The notes under the pieces: generated by a model | Database searches by the model: none | Seen by the model: the letters and a program-made list of their open reading frames with translations, nothing else | Told to the model about the DNA's origin: nothing | Part shown: piece after piece, positions 46,029 through 53,915 of the stretch | Layout: the number at the start of each line of letters is the position of its first letter | Numbering within the stretch: the stretch's first letter is position 1 | Origin: Acetobacteraceae bacterium H6797 | GTDB taxonomy: Bacteria; Pseudomonadota; Alphaproteobacteria; Acetobacterales; Acetobacteraceae | Length of the DNA stretch: 64,000 bases | Assembly (NCBI GenBank): GCA_015223225.1 | Contig: JADFCQ010000004.1 | Coordinates: forward strand, 372,001-436,000 | Direction of reading: 5' to 3' | Program-made: the position numbers and the translations under genes

Positions 46029-46720
46029 TCAGGTCGTCTCCCCCTCGCGACGTGCGGTGGCGCCCTCGGCCATGCCGAGGCGGATGGCGAGCAGCAGTTC
46101 GGCGGCTGCCCAGCCGGCGGCGCCGAGGTCGCGCGCCGCGGCGAGCGCGCCGGCGGTGTCGAGCGTCAGGCCGGCCATGCTGGCTTCAGTGCAGGCGGTC
46201 CCGGCGGCCCAGCAGGCGTGGCCTTCGACGCTGGTGGGTGCGTGCGCGGTGTAAGGGCAGGCGCCGGCGCAGTCGCGGCCGAGGGCGGCACAGCCGCGGC
46301 AGTACTCGGGCCCGCGGCCGAAGTGCCAGGCGGCGCGGGCCCTCAGCCGTTTCCCTCGGCGGCCACCGCGACCACCGGCGCCGTCGCGCGGTCCCAGAAG
46401 GCGGCGGCGATGTCGTCGAGGTCCATCAGGCGCTCGACCGCCTCCGGCGAGAGCGGCAGCGGCTTGCCTGCGGCGTCGCCGACGCCCTCCCAGGCGGTGA
46501 CGGCGTGCCGGGCGAGCGCCTTGACCAGGAAGGCGAAGGACAGGCCGCGCGACATGTCCGGGTCGAGGTCTGGGTCAGCGACGCGGATCGCGGCGAGACG
46601 GCGCGCGGCGGCGGCCTGCGTCGCCGCCATGACGGCCGTGGTCACGGGCCGGATCTCGACGCGCACGCCGCGCGGCAGGTCGAGCCAATACGGCTCGGCC
46701 GGGAGGTCGAGGGTGAGCAT
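46029..46720 (-). CDS. Tail assembly chaperone, long G-T form made by programmed -1 frameshift
   Basis: Joined product of 46720-46349 in one frame and 46349-46029 in the -1 frame, 230 residues in total. The second part has no start codon of its own near its beginning, stays open through the overlap, and encodes a Cys-rich segment (YCRGC, then DC, AC, HACW and AC, six Cys in all) followed by an Ala-rich helical end. By analogy with lambda gpGT the extension would bind the tail tube protein while G binds the tape measure. The six cysteines could bind a metal; this is inferred. Confidence 0.82.
46308..46355 (-). promoter_or_regulatory. -1 ribosomal frameshift site: slippery heptamer and stimulatory hairpin
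   Basis: Read on the minus strand: GGGAAAC (46355-46349) in the phase G-GGA-AAC, then six bases GGCTGA containing the 0-frame stop, then GGGCCCGCG (46342-46334) pairing perfectly with CGCGGGCCC (46316-46308) across a 17-base loop. Heptamer type, phase and spacing fit the rules for -1 slippage, as in the lambda G/GT gene. Confidence 0.85.
46343..46720 (-). CDS. Tail assembly chaperone, short G form
   Basis: 125 residues. It begins MLTLDLPAEPYWLDLPRGVRV, and the middle is helical (MAATQAAAARRLAAIRVADPD, LMDLDDIAAAFWDRATAP), as in gpG-like chaperones. ATG at 46720 has GGGAG six bases upstream. It is made by ribosomes that do not slip at 46349. It sits between the tail tube gene (separated by a plus-strand cargo gene) and the tape measure gene. 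Confidence 0.82.
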   Translation of the reverse strand: MLTLDLPAEPYWLDLPRGVRVEIRPVTTAVMAATQAAAARRLAAIRVADPDLDPDMSRGLSFAFLVKALARHAVTAWEGVGDAAGKPLPLSPEAVERLMDLDDIAAAFWDRATAPVVAVAAEGNG

Positions 46721-46806
46721 GGAAGACTCCCAATCGTAACATTAAAGGGGGGCTGTTAGTGCCCGCCGATTCGGACCCTGCACTGCGAAGTGCCTTGGAG
46801 GATCAG

Positions 46807-47550
46807 ATGCCTATTGCTTACCCAGAGCGGAATGAAGGCCGAGCGGCCTTCCGCAGAGTCCTCGAAGCGCTCTCCCAGGCGACGCCGGTTACGGCTGCTC
46901 TCGCGCACCTGTACGGCTACACGCATCCGAGCCAGTTCGAGCAGGATCTCGAGAAGTTCCAGCGGGAGCTTGCTACGACCGTCAATGACCACGCTGACCG
47001 TCTGGTCCGGCTAGAGGCGCTGATGGCGCCCCGGGCTGTCCTCAACGCAATGGCGCTTGAAGTCGCCTTCTACACATTGCGCACAAACGAAACCGGGCGC
47101 GGAGACTCCGTCATCTTTGGCACTTTGCAGGCTGCGTTCACGTCGGTGGAGAAGGCCCTCCTTGAGGAGGCCGTCGCCGAGCTGGCGCACCATGGCTACG
47201 TGACCACCAGTTCTGCGATGGGTCACCCGATCCGCGCGTATCGACCGACAGCCAACCTCTTTCTGGCCTTCGATTTGGCTGCAACAGGGCACGACACGCG
47301 TGCGGACGCTACTGAAATCGCGCGGATCTGGTTGGCCGAAGACGAGATGCGGAGCGTCCATAGGCTGAAGGAGCGCCTCGGATGGTCTGTCCGCCGCCTC
47401 AACCCTGCCCTGTGCGCATTGAGGCCGGTGTTCCCTGAGGGCCGCTGGAGTCGAGAGGTTCACCCTACACTTGCCACAACGTCGGTGCTCATCACGCCAG
47501 ACGAACGCTTCAAGCTCAGGCAGATTGTGACGAGCGGCCGCGTCGATTGA
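46807..47550 (+). CDS. Plus-strand cargo gene (moron) inside the tail operon, unknown function
   Basis: 247 residues from ATG at 46807, which has GGAGG five bases upstream; a GTG at 46759 is an alternative. It is the only long plus-strand gene inside the structural run and has visibly lower GC and different codon choice from its neighbours. The sequence is helical with possible winged-helix parts (AVAELAHHGYVTTSSAMGHP; IARIWLAEDEMRSVHRLKERLGW) but no known family. Its position between tail genes and its orientation suggest an independently expressed lysogenic cargo gene, perhaps for phage defence or host fitness. Confidence 0.75.
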   Translation: MPIAYPERNEGRAAFRRVLEALSQATPVTAALAHLYGYTHPSQFEQDLEKFQRELATTVNDHADRLVRLEALMAPRAVLNAMALEVAFYTLRTNETGRGDSVIFGTLQAAFTSVEKALLEEAVAELAHHGYVTTSSAMGHPIRAYRPTANLFLAFDLAATGHDTRADATEIARIWLAEDEMRSVHRLKERLGWSVRRLNPALCALRPVFPEGRWSREVHPTLATTSVLITPDERFKLRQIVTSGRVD

Positions 47551-47604
47551 GTTGCGTCTCGCGTGTGGTGGCTTGGAGGGTATGGCTGCCGATAGAAGCA
47601 TGCT

Positions 47605-48561
47605 TCACGCGTACTCCGTCCCCGCCTGCTGGTTCTTCAGCACCGCCGTCATCATGCGGGCCGCTGTGGCGTTGAAAGCGGCGCGGAACTCGAAGCTCGC
47701 CTCGACACCAGCCGGTCCTTCGACCGGAGTTTTGGCCAGCGCCAGATACACCTCGTGCAGCGTGAAGGTGAGGCTGCGGTTGGCGTCGATCGCATAGCCG
47801 AAGGCGAACTCCGCGGGGGAGTTGTCTTGCGCCTGGGTCAGCAGCGTAGTGTCCGCGAAGCGCGCGGTGATTTGGCCGGTGGCGCGCGCGATCCCGGGAT
47901 CCACGCCCTCGACCTTCCGGTCGGCGCGGATGGTGCGCACCATCTCCATGCCGTTGGCATAGGTAAGCCGCGCCCCGGTCACTTGCGCGAGTGCGGAGCC
48001 ATTCCGATTGATCGCCCCCTGCGCCTTGTGGAAGGCGGTGTAGGCGGCGCTGGTCGGCGTGCCGCCCGCGCTCGAGGCGCCGCGCGTCGAGCCCTGCCCC
48101 ATCAGCCCGAAGGTCGCGGTCGCCGGCCCGGCCGGCGAGAAGTCGATCTCCAGCGTGTCGGCGCGCACGCCGGCGCAGAGATCGTAGTTCGGCACGTCCG
48201 GATAGCCGATCTCGACGCTGTTCGACGGCAGCGCGGCGGCGCCCGAGCCGAAGCTGTGGATGAAGTTTGGATCGGTGCCGGTGGTGGTTGGCGGGCCGAG
48301 CAGCAGGCGCAGCCAGTGGCCGATGTTCACCAGGTCCACCGGCACCACCGCTTGGCCCTGCACGGTGATGGTGTCGAGGAAGGGCGCGGCCGGATCGCGG
48401 CTGGGGCCCACGCCGATGACGTCGGCATCGAGCAGCGGCTGCTCGGCGCCGAGGTCGCAGGAGAGGAACGGCAGGCGCCGCCAGTCGCCCGCGGGCGCGG
48501 TGCCGTAGGTCGCCTCGGGGATCATGAGCAGACGGCAGTTGGCGCCGATGGCACGGGGCAT
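47605..48561 (-). CDS. Phage tail tube protein
   Basis: 318 residues. The MPRAIGANCRLLMIPEATYGTAP start, the internal VQGQAVVPVDLVNIGHWLRLLLG and the VEIGYPDVPNYDLCAGVRADTLEIDFSPAG segment are those of tail tube proteins of the phage_tail_2 / TTP type. It polymerises around the tape measure to build the tube. It lies between the tail terminator gene and the chaperone gene, with the plus-strand cargo gene inserted after it. Confidence 0.85.
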   Translation of the reverse strand: MPRAIGANCRLLMIPEATYGTAPAGDWRRLPFLSCDLGAEQPLLDADVIGVGPSRDPAAPFLDTITVQGQAVVPVDLVNIGHWLRLLLGPPTTTGTDPNFIHSFGSGAAALPSNSVEIGYPDVPNYDLCAGVRADTLEIDFSPAGPATATFGLMGQGSTRGASSAGGTPTSAAYTAFHKAQGAINRNGSALAQVTGARLTYANGMEMVRTIRADRKVEGVDPGIARATGQITARFADTTLLTQAQDNSPAEFAFGYAIDANRSLTFTLHEVYLALAKTPVEGPAGVEASFEFRAAFNATAARMMTAVLKNQQAGTEYA

Positions 48562-48595
48562 CGGGGGTCTCCGGGATCAGCGGGAGGGGGAAGCG

Positions 48596-49036
48596 TCAGG
48601 CCAGCGGCGAGCCGGCGACGGTGAAGAACAGCGTGACGGGGACCGATGCGGCGCGGGCGGGCGCGGCGCCCTCGAACTCGACGTCCTCGAAGTCGGGCGC
48701 GCCGGGCTGCGTCCATTCCACCGCGTCGCCGAGCGTGCGGTCGGCGGTGACGGCGGCGGCGATGTCAACCAGCAGCGCGTCGAGCAGAGTGTTCCTCGCC
48801 GCGGGCGTCGCGCCGCCTACGGTGACCTCGACCTCGGCGCGGTGCTCGATCGCCCAGGCGAGCGGCGAGAGGATCGCCGTCTCCTCGACGGTTTCCCCGT
48901 CGCGGACGACCACCAGCCCGCCCGACGGCAGGCGCTGCGGCACGGTCTCGCCGCGCAGCACCAGCGGCGCTGGAGTTCTACCCGCCAAGGATGAGGCAAG
49001 CCGGCCGTGCAGCGCCGCGATCGCGGCCTCGCGCAT
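48596..49036 (-). CDS. Phage tail terminator-like protein
   Basis: 146 residues from ATG at 49036 (MREAAIAALHGRLASSL). The pattern LRGETVPQRLPSGGLVVVRDG and a C-terminal VPVTLFFTVAGSP matches tail terminator or completion proteins, which sit between the head-tail joiners and the tail tube gene. It would stop tube growth and join the tail to the head. Identification rests on position and general resemblance. Confidence 0.65.
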   Translation of the reverse strand: MREAAIAALHGRLASSLAGRTPAPLVLRGETVPQRLPSGGLVVVRDGETVEETAILSPLAWAIEHRAEVEVTVGGATPAARNTLLDALLVDIAAAVTADRTLGDAVEWTQPGAPDFEDVEFEGAAPARAASVPVTLFFTVAGSPLA

Positions 49037-49038
49037 GC

Positions 49039-49767
49039 TCACGGTGCTGGCCTTCCGCTCTCGCGCTCCCAGGCCGCCACGAAGCGCCGCGGCAGCCGGC
49101 GCAGGCCGCGTTCCGCCGCGCCCTTCACGTCCAGGCGCTTGGCGAGCTTCACCTGCGGCAGCAGCAGGAACATCGGCACCATCCCCCGCGCGAGCATCCC
49201 GCGCGCCCAGGCCTCGCGACCCTTGCGGTTGCCGGTGCCGATCTCGGCGAGGCCGCCGGCGACGAGGCGGGTGCGGCGGCGCCGGCTGGTCTGCTCGCCC
49301 TGGCGGAGCGGCAGGCACCACACGAAGCCCCGTCCCGACTGGAACGGCCGCAGGAAGCCCTGCCCGGAGGCGACCATCTGTGCCGGCGTGACGCGCATCC
49401 CCTTCTCGCTGCGACCCCGGCGGCCCTGCGCCGCGTTGAAGCCGGTCGGGATCGCCAGGAACTTTCGCCCGCCCTTGGCGCGGATCAGTGCGCCCCGCTC
49501 GAACGCGTCGATCACCTTCGGCACCTTGGTCCAGACCAGGCCGGCGGGGCGCAGCGACTGGCCCGAGCGGGGGAAGACCTGCGAGCGCCAGGCATTGGCG
49601 ATCCCCCGCGCATTGCCCCCGAAGCTGCTGGTGACCTGCCGCCGCAGCTCCTGCTTGACCTGCTCGGTCTCGGCGCGGATCGCCGTCATGGCCGCGCGCT
49701 CGCCGGCCCGGACCTCGGCCGCAAGCACCTGGCGCAGGTCGCCAACGATGCGGGCAGCCAGCCTCAC
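49039..49767 (-). CDS. DUF6441 phage protein
   Basis: 242 residues from GTG at 49767, overlapping the holin stop in GTGA. Basic protein with LVWTKVPKVIDAFERGALIRAKGGRKFLAIPTGFN and WARGMLARGMVPMFLLLPQVKLAKRLDV. This resembles DUF6441 proteins, which occupy the HK97 gp10-like place before the tail terminator gene in many phages of alphaproteobacteria. Probably a head-tail connector or minor tail part. Confidence 0.65.
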   Translation of the reverse strand: MRLAARIVGDLRQVLAAEVRAGERAAMTAIRAETEQVKQELRRQVTSSFGGNARGIANAWRSQVFPRSGQSLRPAGLVWTKVPKVIDAFERGALIRAKGGRKFLAIPTGFNAAQGRRGRSEKGMRVTPAQMVASGQGFLRPFQSGRGFVWCLPLRQGEQTSRRRRTRLVAGGLAEIGTGNRKGREAWARGMLARGMVPMFLLLPQVKLAKRLDVKGAAERGLRRLPRRFVAAWERESGRPAP

Positions 49768-50081
49768 GATCCGCTGCCAGGCGGCAGGCCGGTGCGGTGC
49801 CGGATGATGGCGACGGCGAGGTCGTGCAGTGCCGCCTGGCCGAGGTAGCCGAACACGAAAGCGAAGAGGAACCGGCCGTATTCGTTGAACTCGAGGAAGC
49901 CGCCGAGGGCATAGCCGGCGCTGCCGACCAGCGCGGCGGAGGGCACCTCCCAGGCGAGACACCAGCCGAAGCGGCGGCGCTCGGGGTTGTTCCAGCGGAC
50001 GAAGCCGCCGGCGAGGCCCGCGGCGGCACCCAGCAGCAGGTCGCGCAGCATCTCCAGCAGGGTGAGGGTGGTCTGCGGCAT
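49764..50081 (-). CDS. Holin, LydA-like
   Basis: 105 residues. Three hydrophobic segments (about 10-27, 44-62, 68-88) separated by short charged loops fit a class I holin. ALVGSAGYALGGFLEFNEYGRFLFAFVFGYLGQ is a good membrane pair. It would open the inner membrane to release the M15 endolysin at the end of the lytic cycle. It lies three genes after the endolysin and next to a head-tail joiner rather than directly beside the other lysis genes. Confidence 0.7.
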   Translation of the reverse strand: MPQTTLTLLEMLRDLLLGAAAGLAGGFVRWNNPERRRFGWCLAWEVPSAALVGSAGYALGGFLEFNEYGRFLFAFVFGYLGQAALHDLAVAIIRHRTGLPPGSGS

Positions 50082-50090
50082 GGCACGCTC

Positions 50091-50399
50091 CTATCGCTGG
50101 CAGAGGACGCGCCAGGCGGTGCCGGAGGCATCGCGCTCGGCGTGGGTGACGGTGAGCAGGTCGGGGCCGAGGGCGAAGCTGTCGCCGGCGGCGAGGTCGG
50201 GCAGTGTCGCGACGGCGACCGAGAGGATGTCGGTGGCCTGCAGGATCCCGGTGCCGAAGGCGTCGGCAGCACGGTCGGGCGAGGAGCGCAGGACGCGGAG
50301 ACTGATGGGCATGCCGGTGCCGCCCTGCCGATAGACGGCGTCGGTGCCGAGGTTCGGGTCGGCGACGAGCGCCGCCATCGCGCCGGCGAAGGCGTTCAC
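50091..50399 (-). CDS. Phage head-tail joining protein
   Basis: 102 residues, beta-rich. It contains AVYRQGGTGMPISLRVLRSSPDRAADAFGTGILQATDILSVAVATLPDLAAGDSFAL, a pattern seen in small head-tail joining proteins (PF05354-like). Its start overlaps the Rz1 stop by four bases. The position between lysis genes is unusual, but the family usually lies between capsid and tail genes. Confidence 0.7.
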   Translation of the reverse strand: MNAFAGAMAALVADPNLGTDAVYRQGGTGMPISLRVLRSSPDRAADAFGTGILQATDILSVAVATLPDLAAGDSFALGPDLLTVTHAERDASGTAWRVLCQR

Positions 50400-50671
50400 C
50401 GCTCGCCTCCCTCCGTGGGGTTCAGCCGCCGCACCGCGGCCAGCCGCCCGGCGCAGTCGGCATGCGCGGCGTCGTAGGCCAGCAGCAGCTCCGCCGCTTG
50501 CCCCTGGGTCAGGCGGTCCGAGGCCGGCAGCGCCGGCGCGGCGGCGCAGACCAGCAGCACGTCAGGGAGGCGGAGCGGCAGCAGCCGGATCTCCGGCGCC
50601 GCGGGCGAGCCGCAGGCGCTCGACAGCAGCGCGCAGCACAGGGGCAGCGCCCGTCGCGTGGCTCGGGTCAC
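50396..50671 (-). CDS. Rz1-like outer-membrane spanin lipoprotein, nested in Rz
   Basis: 91 residues from GTG at 50671, with GGAGG nine bases upstream. A lipoprotein signal with lipobox SSAC (Cys20) and a Pro-rich region (PLRLPDVLL) fit o-spanins. Its first 110 bases lie inside the Rz gene in a different frame, the classic Rz/Rz1 architecture. With Rz it would fuse the inner and outer membranes after wall cleavage. Family-wide sequence conservation of Rz1 is weak, so the call rests on architecture and lipobox. Confidence 0.72.
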   Translation of the reverse strand: MTRATRRALPLCCALLSSACGSPAAPEIRLLPLRLPDVLLVCAAAPALPASDRLTQGQAAELLLAYDAAHADCAGRLAAVRRLNPTEGGER

Positions 50672-50954
50672 GGCGGAGGGCCTCCAGATCGGCGCCAAGG
50701 CGCGCGGCCCGGGCGCGGGCGCGCTCGGCCTCGCCGGTGAGGGCGGCGATGTGGCGCGCGTGCTCGGCGGTGGCGCGGGCGAGCGCCGCCGCATTGGCCT
50801 CCGCCGCGCGGCTGGCCGTCGCCGCGTCGAGGCGGGCCGCGTCGCGCTGGGAGCGGAAGTGCCAGGCCGCGGTGGCGGCGAGCACCACCGCCGCGACGAG
50901 CGCCAGCGGCAGAACGTGGCGGGACAGCAGCCCGAGGAGCGCCGCGCCGGTCAC
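50562..50954 (-). CDS. Rz-like inner-membrane spanin
   Basis: 130 residues. One N-terminal transmembrane helix (about 11-30, VLPLALVAAVVLAATAAW) is followed by a periplasmic coiled coil (about 33-110, rich in Ala, Arg and Glu). This is the i-spanin plan. The start overlaps the endolysin stop in ATGA and the Rz1 gene starts inside its 3' part in another frame. Confidence 0.78.
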   Translation of the reverse strand: MTGAALLGLLSRHVLPLALVAAVVLAATAAWHFRSQRDAARLDAATASRAAEANAAALARATAEHARHIAALTGEAERARARAARLGADLEALRRDPSHATGAAPVLRAAVERLRLARGAGDPAAAAPPP

Positions 50955-51349
50955 GGATAGGCCTCGCGGTCGAGCTCGAAATGCGGCCCGTCGCGGAAGG
51001 AGGGCCAGTCGCCGCCCCAGGCGATCGGCACGCCGACCTCCTTGGCCGCGGCCTTCATCGCGGCGCCGAGCTGCTCGTACAGCGGCCAGTCCCAGCGAAT
51101 CTCGCCCTGCTCGACGGAGCCGTCGCCGTCGTCCAGCCAGTAGGCCAAATCGACGGCATGGCCGGTCAGATGCCGGCTGTGCAGCGTGCGCGAGGCGCCG
51201 ATGGCGACCAGCCGGGCCTGGCGCTCGCGGGACCTGACGCCCTCGGTGACGATGAACGGCACCGACTGGCGGGCGCGTTCGACGACGCGCACCAGGTCGC
51301 GGTGCACGCCCGCGAGGCGCGCGTGGTCGCGCGGCAGCAGCGCGACCAT
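50951..51349 (-). CDS. M15-family peptidase endolysin
   Basis: 132 residues from ATG at 51349. The zinc-binding pattern SRHLTGHAVDL gives His60 and Asp67, and HFEL near the end gives His123, as in VanY/L-alanyl-D-glutamate peptidases of family M15. It would cut peptide cross-links of the cell wall. The start overlaps the DUF2190 stop, and Rz begins in ATGA overlap with its stop, so the lysis genes are coupled. Confidence 0.87.
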   Translation of the reverse strand: MVALLPRDHARLAGVHRDLVRVVERARQSVPFIVTEGVRSRERQARLVAIGASRTLHSRHLTGHAVDLAYWLDDGDGSVEQGEIRWDWPLYEQLGAAMKAAAKEVGVPIAWGGDWPSFRDGPHFELDREAYP

Positions 51350-51699
51350 CACGCCCCCGAGGCCGGCACGCGCGCCAGCATCACGCGGACCGTGGCATCG
51401 GCCGTCAGCGCCGCGACGGTGCAGAGCCCGACCTGGAAGTTGCCGGTCGCGGTGGTGGTGATGCGGCGATTGGTGTCGTCCCAGAACACTCGGGCGCCCT
51501 GGCTGATGGCGAGGGAAGGCTCCTTGGTGAGCTCGAACTCGCCGCGGGTCTCGCACTCGACGCTGGCGTTCTGGGCTGCGTCGGACGCCGCTACCCCGAA
51601 GAAGGCGCCGACCAGCATGCCCTGGCCGGAGAGGATCCCGCCGGCATAGGGCACCACCATCGGGATGGAGCGCGCGTCGGGGCGGATGCAGTTGCGCAT
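51349..51699 (-). CDS. DUF2190 capsid accessory protein
   Basis: 116 residues. MVVPYAGGILSGQGMLVGAFFGVAASDAAQNASVECETRGEFELTK matches DUF2190, small beta-rich proteins that decorate the capsid or form head fibres. It directly follows the major capsid gene, the usual location. Confidence 0.85.
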   Translation of the reverse strand: MRNCIRPDARSIPMVVPYAGGILSGQGMLVGAFFGVAASDAAQNASVECETRGEFELTKEPSLAISQGARVFWDDTNRRITTTATGNFQVGLCTVAALTADATVRVMLARVPASGA

Positions 51700-51789
51700 G
51701 AGAGGGTCTCCTGAAAGCGCGCAGGGCGCCGACCGGCGTTCCGGCGGCGCCCTGGCGCGATGCGGATGGGAAGGAGGAGAGCGGCGGGA

Positions 51790-53913
51790 TCAGGTGCCCG
51801 GGTTGAACCAGGCGCCGCGCCAGTCGATGGCGCCGACGCCGAAATCGAAGATCACGCTGACCTCGACGCCGTCCGCGCCCTGCACCGGTCCGGTCGTCAC
51901 CTGCGGCCCCTCCGCTCCGTTCAGGTAGCCGTAGACATAGACCGGCGCCGCGACCGGGTCGGAGAACAGGTACCAGCGGTTCGCCTGGATCAGCGGCTCG
52001 ACCACAGGCTGCACGAAGCCGGCAAAGACATTCGCCTTGCCGATTTCGCTCGCCTGCACGACCACCGTCGCCTGCCGCGCGGCGAGCTCGAGGTTCGGCC
52101 CGACCAGCAGGCGCATGGTCTGGCCCATGGAGATCGGCAGGCCGTCCAGCGTGCGCTGCTTCATGATGGCGGTGCGGCCGGCGCCGATGGTCGAGGTGTC
52201 GAGCACCGTGCCGGTGCTGGCCTTGTTCGCGCGCGCCGCGCCAGTGGCGAAGACCGGGGCGCTGCCGGTGGCGAGGGTCGGGCCGTCGCCATTGGCGCTG
52301 TTCAGCAGGTTGTAGGCCGTGGCGTTCTCGAACTCGGCGACGCGACGACCGATGGAGGCGGCGAAGTCGGTGAAGGCGCCGAGGTCGTCGTTGACCAGCA
52401 TCGGCCGCGTGACGCGGATGCGCCGCGCGAAGGTCTGGAGCAGGACGATCTCCTGGCTCTCGGACATGGTGCCGACCTGGATCTCGCCGTTCTCGGCGAG
52501 CGGCAGCAGGGTCGGGAAGTCGCCGATGCGCAGGTGCCGGTGCGGCTTGAAGTCGCGGAAGTCGCGCCGGAGAAAGATCTGCCGATAGGTCGGCTGCGCC
52601 GGCTGGTAGGCGGCGAGCAGCATCTTGTTGGCGGCGGCCGCGAGCAGCAGCGGGAAGTCCGAGCTGGTGTGGAAGGCGCGCTCGGCGAGCAGGGTCGGAT
52701 TGCGGGGCGGGTTGCGCTCGCCGCGGCGGGCGAGCAGCTCGCGCAGCATGTCGGAGGGGCGCCAGCCGAGGAACTCGGCGTGGCGCCCGGAACGACCATT
52801 CTCCCCTTGGGGCTGGTAGCCGGGCATGGCGCGGGCAGCGAGCGCCTCGGCCATGGCGTCGAGGATCTGCGCCGGGTCATCGTGGCAGGGGCCGGTCTCG
52901 GGGCGCGCCGGAATGGACGGACGCGGGCCCTGCGCCACCAAGGCGTCGAACAGGGCGCTGCGAGCCTGGTCGCCGGTCCAGCCCTGGGCGATGGCCTCGG
53001 CACGGATCGGGGAGATGCGTTCCGCCGGCAGCAAGGCGCGGGCGGCCTCGACTGCGGTGTCGATGCCGGCGATGCGCTCGCGCTCGGTGCGCTGCGCCTC
53101 GGCGCGGACCGCGTCGAGGTCCGGTGCGGCGCGGATCGGCTCGGGCGGCGTGGCGGGCGCGGTCCGGTCGGCCGGTGCGGGGCTGGTGGTCACGGTGGTC
53201 TCCTGGGGCGGATGGGTCGGCGGCGCCGGCGGGGCGGCCGGCTCGGCCTGCGGGGCCGGCGTCGTCTCGGGCATGGGTGGGTCCTCGTCAGGCAGGGCGG
53301 GCTCGATTGCCGGCGCGGGGAGGCCCTGTTCCCCCTGCGCGCGCACCGCCGCATCGCGGTCCACCGGGACCGGCACGACGGAGATCTCGAAGGGCTCCCA
53401 GTCCACCGCGCGGTGGACGGTCTCGCCGGTGGCGGCGTCGGGCCGCGGTTCGTAGCGGTGCACGCGGTAGCCGACGCTGACGGCGCGCAGCGTGCCGTCG
53501 GCGATGCGCTGCCAGACCGGCTCGACGTCGGCCGCCGAGGAGAATTGCAGCGTGGCGTAGCCGCGGCCGGCGTCGAGGCGGGCGGCGACGACCCGCCCCA
53601 GCACGTCGCGCGCGCCGCCGCGGCGGTGGGTGTCGAGCACCGGGGCGCGGCCGGAGCGGAGCGCCTCCATGCGCACCGCGTTCGGCGACATCTCCAGCTC
53701 CTCGGTGATCGGGCCGAGGGCGGGGACGAAGTTGCGGGCGCGGGCGCCGGTGGACCACACCACCTCGACGGTGCGGGCGGCGCGATCGACGGTGGCAGGG
53801 GCGGCGATGGCACGCTGCGCCACGAGCGACTGCCCAGCGCTGGGAAGCCGATCACGCACGGCATCAGTATCCGGCGCGGGATCTACCCCGCCCGGTTCGA
53901 TCGGTTCGGTCAT
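51790..53913 (-). CDS. Prohead protease-major capsid protein fusion
   Basis: 707 residues. The N-terminal domain (about 30-200) is an HK97-type serine protease: catalytic His96 in VLDTHRRGG and Ser146 in RAVSVGYRV. A Pro/Ala-rich linker and helical delta-like part (about 210-330) follow. The rest (about 380-700) is a major capsid protein with LLAAAANKMLLAAYQPAQPTYRQI and RVTRPMLVNDDLGAFTDF. In HK97 these are separate genes; here one polyprotein must cut itself during head maturation. ATG at 53913 follows the portal gene by two bases. Confidence 0.88.
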   Translation of the reverse strand: MTEPIEPGGVDPAPDTDAVRDRLPSAGQSLVAQRAIAAPATVDRAARTVEVVWSTGARARNFVPALGPITEELEMSPNAVRMEALRSGRAPVLDTHRRGGARDVLGRVVAARLDAGRGYATLQFSSAADVEPVWQRIADGTLRAVSVGYRVHRYEPRPDAATGETVHRAVDWEPFEISVVPVPVDRDAAVRAQGEQGLPAPAIEPALPDEDPPMPETTPAPQAEPAAPPAPPTHPPQETTVTTSPAPADRTAPATPPEPIRAAPDLDAVRAEAQRTERERIAGIDTAVEAARALLPAERISPIRAEAIAQGWTGDQARSALFDALVAQGPRPSIPARPETGPCHDDPAQILDAMAEALAARAMPGYQPQGENGRSGRHAEFLGWRPSDMLRELLARRGERNPPRNPTLLAERAFHTSSDFPLLLAAAANKMLLAAYQPAQPTYRQIFLRRDFRDFKPHRHLRIGDFPTLLPLAENGEIQVGTMSESQEIVLLQTFARRIRVTRPMLVNDDLGAFTDFAASIGRRVAEFENATAYNLLNSANGDGPTLATGSAPVFATGAARANKASTGTVLDTSTIGAGRTAIMKQRTLDGLPISMGQTMRLLVGPNLELAARQATVVVQASEIGKANVFAGFVQPVVEPLIQANRWYLFSDPVAAPVYVYGYLNGAEGPQVTTGPVQGADGVEVSVIFDFGVGAIDWRGAWFNPGT

Positions 53914-53915
53914 GC

